A DNA stretch of 6,677 bases from Thermoplasmata archaeon. GTDB taxonomy: Archaea > Thermoplasmatota > Thermoplasmata > Lutacidiplasmatales > UBA184. The notes below the pieces were generated by a model. It made no database searches and was not told the origin of the DNA. It worked only from the letters and a program-made list of their open reading frames with translations. The stretch spans positions 1 to 6,677 of the forward strand of contig JASHWZ010000093.1 in NCBI GenBank assembly GCA_030043865.1, written 5' to 3'. Of this stretch, positions 1-5,972 are shown piece by piece. Positions within the stretch are counted from its first letter, which is position 1. Each line of letters begins with the position of its first letter. Made by a program: the position numbers and the translations under genes.

Positions 1-804
1 AGCGCCCCGCCGCCGAACCCGTTCGCGCAGGAGCTCGCGCGCCGGCTGGCCCGGGTCGCGCAGTGGTCGGAAGGCGCGGCTCCGCTCGGCGTCGAGGTCC
101 CCCGGCTGCCCGCGTGGGCGGAGGAGGCGGCGCGGGCGTCGTGGAACCCCGAGCCGTGGGCGGAGGCGGTGCGCGGGATCGAACGGATCGCCCAGCGCCG
201 GATCGTCGCGGCGTTCGAGGAGTGGCAGAAGCGCACGCGGGCGCGCCTCACCCGACTGGAGGCGTACTCCGTCGACAGTCGGCTCGAGCGCGACCAGATC
301 GAGGACACGCTCCACGCGGCGCGGACCGGCGATATCGCCCAGGCGCTCTCCGCCTACCAGCAGGTCGACCGCGTGGTGGCGCTCAAGGAGCGGCACCTCG
401 ACCAGGCGCGCGAGGAGCTCGAGCGGGTCGTCGCGCTCCTGCGCGACATGCAGGCGATCGGCATCGACCCTCCGCAGGACCCGTCCTCGGTGGAGTCCGA
501 CCTCGAAGGCGAACTCCGCGCGGGGAAGCTCGCGCCGCTCAAGCAGCAGATCCGCTCGCTCCGGCTCCAGGCGGTCAACCGGCTCAAGGCCGGCCTCCCG
601 CGGTACATCTCGGAGTACGGCGACTACCTGCTCGACGAGCGCGCCCACGGGGTCGCGACCGAGCTCGAGGCGACCGAGCTCGCGCGGGGGGCGCGCGAGT
701 TCTTCCGCGGCCACCCCGAGGAAGGACTGCGCCGGCTGCGCGCGCTGCAGCAGACCCACGGTCTGCCGCCGAACCGGTCGACGCACCCCGGCGGACGGCG
801 CTAG
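1..804 (+). CDS. Uncharacterised helical / coiled-coil protein, 5' end outside the window
   Basis: The frame is open from the first base to TAG at 802-804, giving 267 visible residues. I do not recognise a family. After a Pro-rich opening it is almost wholly charged, Arg/Glu/Leu/Ala-rich sequence typical of long helices. A strongly heptad-like stretch lies at visible residues about 115-150, followed by a Pro/Asp linker near 155-163 and more helices to about 255. There are no cysteines, no predicted membrane segment and no catalytic motif. Two segments look alike (residues 100-116 and 164-180, each with an I/V-E-x-x-L opening, a central Gly and a closing Leu), suggesting a degenerate helical repeat. 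A GTG at 169 is the first start-like codon with a long downstream frame, but no Shine-Dalgarno precedes it and the frame continues upstream, so the real start is probably left of the window. Its tail meets the opposing GNAT gene. A structural or scaffold role is a guess. Confidence 0.7.
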   Translation, partial: SAPPPNPFAQELARRLARVAQWSEGAAPLGVEVPRLPAWAEEAARASWNPEPWAEAVRGIERIAQRRIVAAFEEWQKRTRARLTRLEAYSVDSRLERDQIEDTLHAARTGDIAQALSAYQQVDRVVALKERHLDQAREELERVVALLRDMQAIGIDPPQDPSSVESDLEGELRAGKLAPLKQQIRSLRLQAVNRLKAGLPRYISEYGDYLLDERAHGVATELEATELARGAREFFRGHPEEGLRRLRALQQTHGLPPNRSTHPGGRR

Positions 805-1334
805 AGGATCCGCTCGAACAGCCGAACGTCCTCGTGCCACTCGTGCTTGTGGAGGACGCCGCACTCGGCGAAGCCGAGGTGCTTGAACAGCGCCCCCGCC
901 GCCGGGAACCGGGCGAGCGCGTCGGCCCAGACCTGGGCCGCGTTCGCGTGGCGCGCCCATTCGACGCCGGCGGCGACGAGCGCGCTCGCGACCCCCTGGC
1001 GCCGCGCCTCGGGGTCGACGGCGAGGTCGACCAGATGGCAGCTACCGCGCGCCACCTCGCAGCCGACGACGCCGAGCAGCCGACCCCCGCGACGCGCGGC
1101 GAAGTACGTCACGCCCTCCATCCGGCTCGTAAACTCGAGCGGTGAGGGCTGCCACCCCTTGAGCAGCTCGACCGGCACGCCGTCGCTCGCGGGGGACTCC
1201 CAGACCCGGCGGTAGAGCGCGCAGATCTCGGGGACGTCCTGGTGCGTGATCCGCTCGACGCTGAGGGCGGGCTCGGTCGATTTGACGGCGGCCGAGGGCG
1301 CGTGCTCCCCGACCTCCCGGTCCGATCCGTGCAT
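801..1334 (-). CDS. GNAT-family N-acetyltransferase
   Basis: A 177-residue protein with one GNAT (Gcn5-related) fold. Such enzymes move an acetyl group from acetyl-CoA to an amine; the substrate here cannot be read from sequence. The fold begins near residue 24 (LSVERITHQDVPEICALYRRVW). Strand beta4 and motif A follow at 101-120, with the acetyl-CoA pyrophosphate-binding signature R111-R-Q-G-V-A116. The usual C-terminal LFKHLGF element is at 149-155, followed by a His-rich tail (LHKHEWHEDVRLF). Residues 1-23 form a loose polar extension. I chose ATG at 1334; an in-frame TTG at 1343 adds three residues and has GAGGA seven bases upstream, so it is a real alternative. The gene lies 97 bp downstream of asnS on the same strand with no convincing TATA box between them, so read-through from tfs-asnS is possible. 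Its stop overlaps the stop of the convergent coiled-coil gene. Candidate roles include ribosomal-protein or small-molecule acetylation, unproven. Confidence 0.88.
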   Translation of the reverse strand: MHGSDREVGEHAPSAAVKSTEPALSVERITHQDVPEICALYRRVWESPASDGVPVELLKGWQPSPLEFTSRMEGVTYFAARRGGRLLGVVGCEVARGSCHLVDLAVDPEARRQGVASALVAAGVEWARHANAAQVWADALARFPAAGALFKHLGFAECGVLHKHEWHEDVRLFERIL

Positions 1335-1431
1335 GGCGGGCAATCTAGGGTCCTCGGTCCGGACGCGGTACGTCGCAACGCGCGAGCGCGCTCTTGAACC
1401 TTGCCCCCGGAACCGCGCGTCGGCGCCGCGC
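1335..1431 (-). other. asnS-GNAT intergenic gap (97 bp)
   Basis: This gap separates the asnS TGA from the GNAT start. Read on the minus strand it is GC-rich, with one weak AT-containing patch (TTCAAGA, 1398-1392) too far upstream for a near-leaderless start, and a GAGGA at 1355-1351 that could serve a TTG start at 1343. I see no T-tract terminator and no clear TATA box, so whether GNAT has its own promoter is open. Confidence 0.4.
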
Positions 1432-2736
1432 TCACGGTGTGTGGCGGGACGGCGTGCGCGGGAACGGGATCGTCTCGCGGATGTGCTCGCGCCGCAGCAT
1501 CCAGCGGAGGATCCGCTCGATGCCGAGCCCGAAGCCGGCGTGCGGGACGTTGCCGTGCCGCCGGAGGTCGAAGTACCACTCGTACTCCTCGAGCGGCGCG
1601 CCGATCGCGCGCAGGCGCTCCTGGAGGAGCGCGAGGTCCGTCTCGCGGCAGGAGGCGCCGACCATCTCCCCGTATCCCTCGGGCGCGAGGAGGTCGGCGG
1701 CCTCGACCGTGCGCGGGTCGCCGGGCGAGCGACGCATGTAGAACGCCTTCAGCTCGCGCGGGTACCGGGTGACGAACAAGGGGACGGCGGATTCCAGCGT
1801 CAGCGCGCGCTCCTCGGCGGTGCCGAGGTCGCCGCCCCACGTCAGCGGGAACCCCTCGCGGGCGAGGCGGTCGACCGCCTCCGCGTAGGCGAGCCGCGGG
1901 AACGGCGCGGCGAGTGCGAGGAGCTCCTCGGGCTTGCGGCCGAGCTGGCGCAGCTCGGGCCCGCGGCGCTCGGCGACCGCGTGCGTCACGGCGACGACCA
2001 TCCGCTCGATGAACGCCATCAGCCCGTCGAGGTCGGTCCAGGCGAGCTCGACCTCGAGGTGCTGGTACTCGGTGAGGTGCCGGGGGGTCCGGGACTTCTC
2101 CGCGCGGAACGACGGGGTGAGCGCGTACACGCGCTCGTGCGGCGCGAGCATCGCCTCGAGGTAGAGCTGGGCGGACTGCGAGAGGTATCCCGGCCGGCCG
2201 AAGTAGTCGATCGTGAACGCCTCCGCGCCACCCTCGGCCGGGTTGCCGGTGAGGATCGGGGGCGACATCTCGAGCACCTCCTCGGTGTCCAGGAACGTGC
2301 GGAGCGCCCGCAACAGCTCGGCGCGCACCCGGAACGTCGCGACGTGGTCGTCGGAGCGGATGACGAGGTGGCGCTTGTCGAGCCGGAACTCCTCGGTCTG
2401 CTCCTGGAAGATCGGGAACGGAAGGCCCGCGTCGACGACCTTCACGGAGCGGGCGCGGAGCTCGCGGCCCCCGGGCGCTCGCGGGTCGTCCGCGACCGCG
2501 CCCTCGACCTCGACCACGCCCTCGACCTGCACGTGCTCCGCCGCGTCGAACGCCTCGGCGCCGAGCACGTCCCGCTTCGCCGTCACCTGCACCGTGCCGG
2601 TCCGGTCCCGCAGGTGGAGGAACAGAATCCCGCCCGAGGAGCGCGAGCGCTGCACCCAGCCGCGCACGTGGACCGTGGCTCCGACCGCGTCGGAGGCGAA
2701 GGCGCGGGCGACCGGGTCGGCGGGGGCGCCGCTCAC
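1432..2736 (-). CDS. asnS: Asparaginyl-tRNA synthetase, archaeal class IIb
   Basis: Charges tRNA-Asn with asparagine in the cytoplasm. The 434-residue length matches archaeal AsnRS. Residues about 18-103 form the N-terminal anticodon-binding OB fold (VHVRGWVQRSRSSGG onward). The class II catalytic domain follows: motif 1 around FLDTEEVLEMSPPIL (148-162), motif 2 at 210-230 (FRAEKSRTPRHLTE...), motif 3 GFGLGIER at 401-408. The choice of AsnRS over the close relative AspRS rests on GGAEAF...LSQSAQLYLEA, on AEKSRTPRHLTE where AspRS usually has an AE-x-HNT-x-RH-x-NE pattern, on LAPEGYGEMVG, and on the FPRTPSR ending. The start is GTG at 2736, inside the tfs stop (GTGA), with GGGAG five bases upstream. 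An open extension to 3057 is only the tfs gene read in another frame and is rejected. A non-discriminating AspRS is the main alternative, considered unlikely. Confidence 0.93.
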   Translation of the reverse strand: MSGAPADPVARAFASDAVGATVHVRGWVQRSRSSGGILFLHLRDRTGTVQVTAKRDVLGAEAFDAAEHVQVEGVVEVEGAVADDPRAPGGRELRARSVKVVDAGLPFPIFQEQTEEFRLDKRHLVIRSDDHVATFRVRAELLRALRTFLDTEEVLEMSPPILTGNPAEGGAEAFTIDYFGRPGYLSQSAQLYLEAMLAPHERVYALTPSFRAEKSRTPRHLTEYQHLEVELAWTDLDGLMAFIERMVVAVTHAVAERRGPELRQLGRKPEELLALAAPFPRLAYAEAVDRLAREGFPLTWGGDLGTAEERALTLESAVPLFVTRYPRELKAFYMRRSPGDPRTVEAADLLAPEGYGEMVGASCRETDLALLQERLRAIGAPLEEYEWYFDLRRHGNVPHAGFGLGIERILRWMLRREHIRETIPFPRTPSRHTP

Positions 2737-3041
2737 TGGTACTCCCGCCACTTGTAGCCGCACTTCGTGCACTCGAAGATCCGCGTCTCGGGCTCGTCGG
2801 AGCCGCGGGTCTGGCGGAGCACCCAGTACGCCTTCGTGTTCCCGCACTTCGCGCACAGCTCGTCCGCCGTCGGCAGCGTGACGGTCTTCGAGTCGACGAC
2901 CGCCATCTCCCGCCCCTCGGGCGTCGACCGGCCGACCTCGACGCCCCGCCCGAGCGGCACCTTCTTGCCGCACGCGGGGCACTTCCAGACCCCGGCGACG
3001 CGGTCGGGGCGCATCAGTCGCTTGCAGTTCGGGCAGAACAT
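2733..3041 (-). CDS. tfs: Archaeal transcription elongation factor TFS
   Basis: TFS reactivates backtracked RNA polymerase by inserting its C-terminal zinc ribbon into the secondary channel and stimulating RNA cleavage by the polymerase. The protein is 102 residues, the usual TFS size. The N-terminal zinc ribbon uses C3, C6, C21 and C24 (CPNCK / CPACG). A linker of about 35 residues leads to the C-terminal TFIIS-type ribbon with C63, C66, C91 and C94. The catalytic acidic pair is D82-E83 in RGSDEPET, which is RSADEPET-like in the family, and the protein ends in the typical WREY. All metal ligands and the acidic pair are intact, so an active cleavage factor is expected rather than an inhibitory paralogue. 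ATG at 3041 gives the standard MFCPNC opening; a TTG four codons upstream is not needed. A TATA-like box lies 31 bases upstream and there is no Shine-Dalgarno. It is first in a unit with asnS, overlapping it by 4 bp. Confidence 0.96.
   Translation of the reverse strand: MFCPNCKRLMRPDRVAGVWKCPACGKKVPLGRGVEVGRSTPEGREMAVVDSKTVTLPTADELCAKCGNTKAYWVLRQTRGSDEPETRIFECTKCGYKWREYQ
2742..2746 (-). promoter_or_regulatory. Shine-Dalgarno site of asnS
   Basis: GGGAG on the minus strand inside the last codons of tfs, five bases before the GTG at 2736. It settles the asnS start at the GTGA overlap and implies re-initiation or coupling with tfs translation. Confidence 0.7.
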
Positions 3042-3068
3042 CGGAGAGCCCAAACACCGGGTGGTCCG

Positions 3069-3075
3069 TATTTAA
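3069..3075 (-). promoter_or_regulatory. TATA-like box for tfs-asnS
   Basis: Minus-strand TTAAATA in otherwise very GC-rich sequence, centred about 31 bases before the tfs ATG. With the usual archaeal spacing of about 26 bases from TATA centre to transcription start, the transcript would begin about 5 bases before the ATG, so the message would be nearly leaderless. This fits the lack of a Shine-Dalgarno sequence. It sits in the 68 bp gap between tfs and the membrane hydrolase gene, implying a separate unit from purD. Confidence 0.65.
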
Positions 3076-3109
3076 CGCTGGGCGCGCCGGTCGCCCCGCA
3101 CGCCGCGTC

Positions 3110-4102
3110 TCAGGCGGTCGCGCGGACCTCGGCGGGCACGGTGAGGAACCCCGAGCGCAGCTTCATCGCGCCGGTCTGTCGGTCGATCTCCCCGCGGACG
3201 CCGTAGTTCCGGCGAGCTCCGCCCGCCCCGACCATGTACCAGAACACCTCGTAGACGTTCCCCCGCTCGAACGCGCGGCCGAAGTGGTAGTTCCGCGCGA
3301 GCCACCGGTTCTGCGCCATCGCGGCGAGGTACGTGCGGTCGAGCGCGGCCTGCGGCGAATCGACCGGCCCGGGCGCCACGGGGAGCTTCGCCACGTCCAT
3401 CCGACGCTCGGCGCCGGTCGCGTGGCCCCCGAGCTCGAGGTCCCGGAACCGGATCCGGTACCGGTCCGGCGTGTCGGCCTCGTCGACCAGGAGCCACGAC
3501 CACGGGCTCGCGCTCGGGAGGACCGCGGCGTACCCTTCCCGGCGACGGGCGAGCCCGGCCCGCCATCGCGCGACGCCGCGCAGCACGAGGTAACCGCCGT
3601 AGACGCCGACCAGGATCCACGCGGTCTCGACCCAGACATTGAACGCGACCGTCCCGTGCTCGAGCACGAGGACGACCAGCGTGCCGGCGGTGAGGACGAT
3701 CGTCACGAGGTTCACCGCGAGGTCGGCATCGAGCCGGAGCTCCCGCCCCGAGAACGGGACGAGCGGAGCGACGGCGTAGTTCGTGAACCCGTCCAAGACG
3801 AGGTGGGAGAGCCCGCCGATCTCCATCGCGACGAAGTAGAGGAGCGTCGAGGCGTGCGTGAAGTACGGGAGGTACGGGACCAGGAAGCTCCCGACCGCGG
3901 CGATCACCGTCACCCCGAGGATCGTGTGGACGATCCCGCGGTGGTGCAGCGACGGGAACCAGCGGGTGAGCGGGAAGAGCAGGATGTCCGCGTCCGGGAG
4001 CCCGCCCGCGAGCGCGCCCGCCGCGATGTACTGCGGGGCCGCCGGTCCCCAGATCACGAACGAGAGCAGGTAGGCGAAGATGACGTGCGTGAACAGGTCC
4101 AC
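3110..4102 (-). CDS. YdjM/DUF457-type membrane-bound metal-dependent hydrolase, putative
   Basis: A 330-residue membrane protein whose N-terminal half matches the YdjM/DUF457 putative hydrolase family. Motif residues are visible: H6 in MDLFTHVIFAYLL, D37 and D39 in GGLPDAD, H53, H54 and H59 in HHRGIVH, and H100 and D104 in GGLSHLVLD. These are the conserved presumed metal ligands. About five or six hydrophobic segments fall between residues 7 and 177 (roughly 7-20, 25-35, 57-80, 84-104, 127-149, 154-177). An Arg-rich stretch at 175-188 then leads to a soluble tail of about 140 residues that is not clearly part of the core family and contains an aromatic patch (YEVFWYMVG). No substrate is established for the family. 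It starts with GTG at 4102, with GGAGGGGG nine bases upstream. It lies 34 bp downstream of purD on the same strand and is probably cotranscribed with it. Confidence 0.85.
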   Translation of the reverse strand: MDLFTHVIFAYLLSFVIWGPAAPQYIAAGALAGGLPDADILLFPLTRWFPSLHHRGIVHTILGVTVIAAVGSFLVPYLPYFTHASTLLYFVAMEIGGLSHLVLDGFTNYAVAPLVPFSGRELRLDADLAVNLVTIVLTAGTLVVLVLEHGTVAFNVWVETAWILVGVYGGYLVLRGVARWRAGLARRREGYAAVLPSASPWSWLLVDEADTPDRYRIRFRDLELGGHATGAERRMDVAKLPVAPGPVDSPQAALDRTYLAAMAQNRWLARNYHFGRAFERGNVYEVFWYMVGAGGARRNYGVRGEIDRQTGAMKLRSGFLTVPAEVRATA

Positions 4103-4111
4103 GGCCGAGCG

Positions 4112-4119
4112 CCCCCTCC
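4112..4119 (-). promoter_or_regulatory. Shine-Dalgarno site of the membrane hydrolase
   Basis: Minus-strand GGAGGGGG in the 34 bp gap after purD, nine bases before a GTG start. It supports the GTG at 4102, which gives the MDLFTH opening typical of this family. Confidence 0.6.
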
Positions 4120-4136
4120 GACCCGTCCGTCCGCGC

Positions 4137-5543
4137 TCAGCCGATCAGCTGCTCGGGCGTTCCCGCGCTCGAGGGCGGCGCCGCCGGGGGCGCCACGCTG
4201 AGCGGAAGCGGCGACGGCTTCGCACCGGGCGCGCGCAGCTGGCGCAGGTGCTCGACCCGCCGGGCGAGGTCCTCCTTCGTACCGATGTCGTGCCGCACGT
4301 AGTAGTCGCCGCGGACGTGGGCGAGCGCAGCCTCGACGCGGCTCCCCGCCTCGTGGATGGCGCTCGCCTCGCCGACCAGCGCGACCCCGCGCGAATTGCC
4401 GAGGCGGACGGTGCCCGGTCCCGCGGCCTCGACCGAGCCGAACAGCACGTGGACGCCCTCGGCCTCGATCGCGGGGGCGTCGATCTCGAGGAGCCCGCCC
4501 GGTTTCGGACGGTCGCCGTACCCCGGCGGGACCAGGTACTTCACGACCGTCGAGCGGAGGCGGAACCGGACCAGGTTCGGGTCGACGTGCCCCGTCGCGA
4601 CGCCGAGGAGGAGCGCGGCGAAGTCCCCGTCCTCGTAGAGCGTCAGCGCGTTGATCCCCTCCGGGTCGCCGAACCGGGCGTTGAACTCGACCAGCACGGG
4701 GCCCCGGGCCGTCAGCATGAACCCGCCGTAGAGCACCCCGCGGTACCGCATCCCGTCTTCCCGGAGCGCATCGACCGTGCGGCGCACGACCTCGATCGCC
4801 GCGTCCCGGTCGGTGGCGGAGAGGAACGGTAGGAGGTGGTCCCGCTGCGAGTACGACCCCATCCCTCCGGTGTTGCCGCCGCGGTTCCCCTCGAGCGCCC
4901 GCTTGAAGTCCTGGACGGCGGGCATCGGGTAGACCCCGTCGTCCGTCACGAACGCCATCTGGCTGAACTCCTCGCCCTCGAGCTTTTCCTCGAGCAGCAC
5001 GCGGCCGCCCTGGAGGAGGAGCGACTTCGCGTACGTGGCGCCCTCCTTCGCCTCCGAGAAGTCGGCGCCCTGCACCCAGACCCCCTTGCCCGCGGTGAGC
5101 CCGTCCGGCTTCACGACGAACGGGCTCCCGATCTCGGCGACCGCCCGGTCGACCTCGTCGACCGAGGACGGCGCGAGGACCCGGGGCGAGGCGAGGATCT
5201 GGTGCCGGGCGAGGAGCTCCCGGCAGAACACCTTGGACGACTCGATCCGCGCGGCGTCCTTCGACGGTCCGACGGTCGGCACCTCGGCCGCCCGGAGGGC
5301 GTCGGCCACGCCCGCGGCGAGCGGCGTCTCGGGACCGATCACCGCCGCGTCGACCCGCAGGGCCCGGGCGAACTCCACGACGCGCGGGGCGTCGGTCGGG
5401 TCGGTGCGCAGCGACGCGGACGCAATCGCCTCGAGGCCCGGATTCGTGTTGGCGCTCGCCACCACGACCTCGGCGTTCGCTCGCACGAGCGCGACACCGA
5501 TCGCGTGCTCGCGCGCGCCGCCGCCGACGACGAGGAACCGCAT
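4137..5543 (-). CDS. purD: Phosphoribosylamine-glycine ligase (GAR synthetase)
   Basis: Catalyses the second step of de novo purine synthesis: phosphoribosylamine + glycine + ATP gives glycinamide ribonucleotide. The 468-residue protein shows the full ATP-grasp layout. The N-terminal domain carries GGGAREHAI (7-15) and GPETPLAAG (70-78). The ATP-binding lid follows with GPSK (92-95) and VVKPDGLTAGKGV (143-155), then the substrate region QDFKRALEGN...NTGGMGSYS (211-232) and metal-binding E286-F-N-A-R-F-G-D-P-E295. The INALTLYEDGDF segment and the C-terminal DIGTKEDL resemble the archaeal PurD branch as I recall it. The last 35 residues are a Pro/Ala/Ser-rich tail beyond the normal end. ATG at 5543 is preferred over an upstream GTG at 5582, because the TATA-like box lies inside the longer reading and family members begin at MRFLVVGGG-like sequence. 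It heads a unit with the membrane hydrolase. Confidence 0.96.
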   Translation of the reverse strand: MRFLVVGGGAREHAIGVALVRANAEVVVASANTNPGLEAIASASLRTDPTDAPRVVEFARALRVDAAVIGPETPLAAGVADALRAAEVPTVGPSKDAARIESSKVFCRELLARHQILASPRVLAPSSVDEVDRAVAEIGSPFVVKPDGLTAGKGVWVQGADFSEAKEGATYAKSLLLQGGRVLLEEKLEGEEFSQMAFVTDDGVYPMPAVQDFKRALEGNRGGNTGGMGSYSQRDHLLPFLSATDRDAAIEVVRRTVDALREDGMRYRGVLYGGFMLTARGPVLVEFNARFGDPEGINALTLYEDGDFAALLLGVATGHVDPNLVRFRLRSTVVKYLVPPGYGDRPKPGGLLEIDAPAIEAEGVHVLFGSVEAAGPGTVRLGNSRGVALVGEASAIHEAGSRVEAALAHVRGDYYVRHDIGTKEDLARRVEHLRQLRAPGAKPSPLPLSVAPPAAPPSSAGTPEQLIG

Positions 5544-5572
5544 GCCGACCGGTCGTCCCGAGGTCTGGGCGG

Positions 5573-5578
5573 TTATAT
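5573..5578 (-). promoter_or_regulatory. TATA-like box for purD
   Basis: Minus-strand ATATAA, centred about 33 bases before the purD ATG. Usual archaeal spacing puts the transcription start about 6 bases before the ATG. There is no Shine-Dalgarno in the expected place. It lies in the 125 bp divergent region shared with rpoL. Confidence 0.65.
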
Positions 5579-5626
5579 CCACGTCGGGGCCGCGACTTGA
5601 GGGGCGCCGGTCGCGCTCCCGCCACG

Positions 5627-5634
5627 CTTAAGAA
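5627..5634 (+). promoter_or_regulatory. TATA-like box for rpoL-kptA
   Basis: CTTAAGAA is the only AT-rich patch on this side of the divergent region, centred about 38 bases before the rpoL ATG. Usual spacing gives a leader of about 12 bases, just long enough to include the GGAG at 5659-5662. It is a weaker match than the purD and tfs boxes. Confidence 0.5.
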
Positions 5635-5668
5635 CCGAGCGAAAGTGCGCCGTCTCCCGGAGCCCCCG

Positions 5669-5956
5669 ATGGAGCTACGCGTCGTCGAAAAGTCGAACGA
5701 ACTCCTTCGCGTCGAGCTGCCCCGGGGCGAGGAGACGCTCCTGATCCCGCTCGTCGAGGCGCTCCAGAAGGAGGAGAAGGTCGTCGAGGCCCGGTACTAC
5801 CTCGGCCACCCGTACCTCGAGCGACCGACCCTGGTGGTGAAGACGAAGGGCGAGAAGCCCCAGCAGGTCCTCAAGCGTGTGCTGAAGGACCTCGCCGACC
5901 TCTACGGCGACCTCTTGACCGACTTCGAGAAGAAGGCGGACAAGGTCAAGGCGTAG
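5669..5956 (+). CDS. rpoL: DNA-directed RNA polymerase subunit L (Rpb11/AC19-like)
   Basis: RpoL pairs with subunit D to form the platform on which archaeal RNA polymerase assembles. The protein is 95 residues, the family's normal size. It shows the alpha-like small-subunit pattern: an N-terminal strand (MELRVVEKSNELLRVEL), a helix 1 region beginning GEETLLIPLVEAL (20-32), a strand pair around VEARYYLGHPYLERPTLVVKT with the characteristic HP turn, and a long charged C-terminal helix (about 61-93). The helix 1 region lacks the Asn usually found in the TLxN/TFCN motif; Ile-Pro stands there instead. ATG at 5669 has GGAG six bases upstream and gives the family N terminus; an open extension to 5597 would run across the promoter. 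It lies divergent from purD and 16 bp before kptA. Confidence 0.9.
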   Translation: MELRVVEKSNELLRVELPRGEETLLIPLVEALQKEEKVVEARYYLGHPYLERPTLVVKTKGEKPQQVLKRVLKDLADLYGDLLTDFEKKADKVKA

Positions 5957-5962
5957 GGAGGT
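5957..5962 (+). promoter_or_regulatory. Shine-Dalgarno site of kptA
   Basis: GGAGGT directly after the rpoL stop codon, ten bases before the kptA ATG. It is a near-perfect match to the archaeal anti-Shine-Dalgarno and supports cotranscription of kptA with rpoL. Confidence 0.75.
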
Positions 5963-5972
5963 CGCCGGCGCG

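Noticed and set aside
63..1145. Plus-strand open frame of 360 codons across the left third
   Set aside because: It overlaps the coiled-coil gene in another frame and runs antisense into the GNAT gene. Its product is low-complexity Arg/Gly/Ala/Pro, as expected of a shadow frame in GC-rich DNA.
1372..1392. CGCGAGCGCG-type inverted repeat in the asnS-GNAT gap as a terminator
   Set aside because: There is no T-tract on the minus strand after it, and short CG-rich self-complementary stretches are common throughout the window.
1246..2757. Plus-strand open frame of 503 codons
   Set aside because: It is antisense to asnS, whose class II motifs are unmistakable. The product is Arg/Glu/Val/Leu-rich with no recognisable domain.
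2737..3057. 107-codon N-terminal extension of AsnRS
   Set aside because: This stretch is tfs read in another frame. The GTG at 2736 with a Shine-Dalgarno gives the normal AsnRS length.
3081..3088. GGCGCGCC palindrome between tfs and the membrane hydrolase gene
   Set aside because: An 8-base GC palindrome is expected by chance at this base composition; there is no repeat copy or flanking symmetry to suggest an operator.
3284..4201. Plus-strand open frame of 305 codons, and a similar one at 4836-5600
   Set aside because: Both are antisense to genes with clear motifs (membrane hydrolase, purD) and encode charged low-complexity sequence typical of shadow frames.
5544..5582. Upstream GTG start for PurD, adding 13 residues
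   Set aside because: The TATA-like box lies within the added codons, and family members begin at the ATG at 5543.
4054..5625. Minus-strand open frame of 523 codons
   Set aside because: It is purD and the start of the membrane hydrolase read in the wrong frame; the product is Arg/Gly/Pro-rich without motifs.
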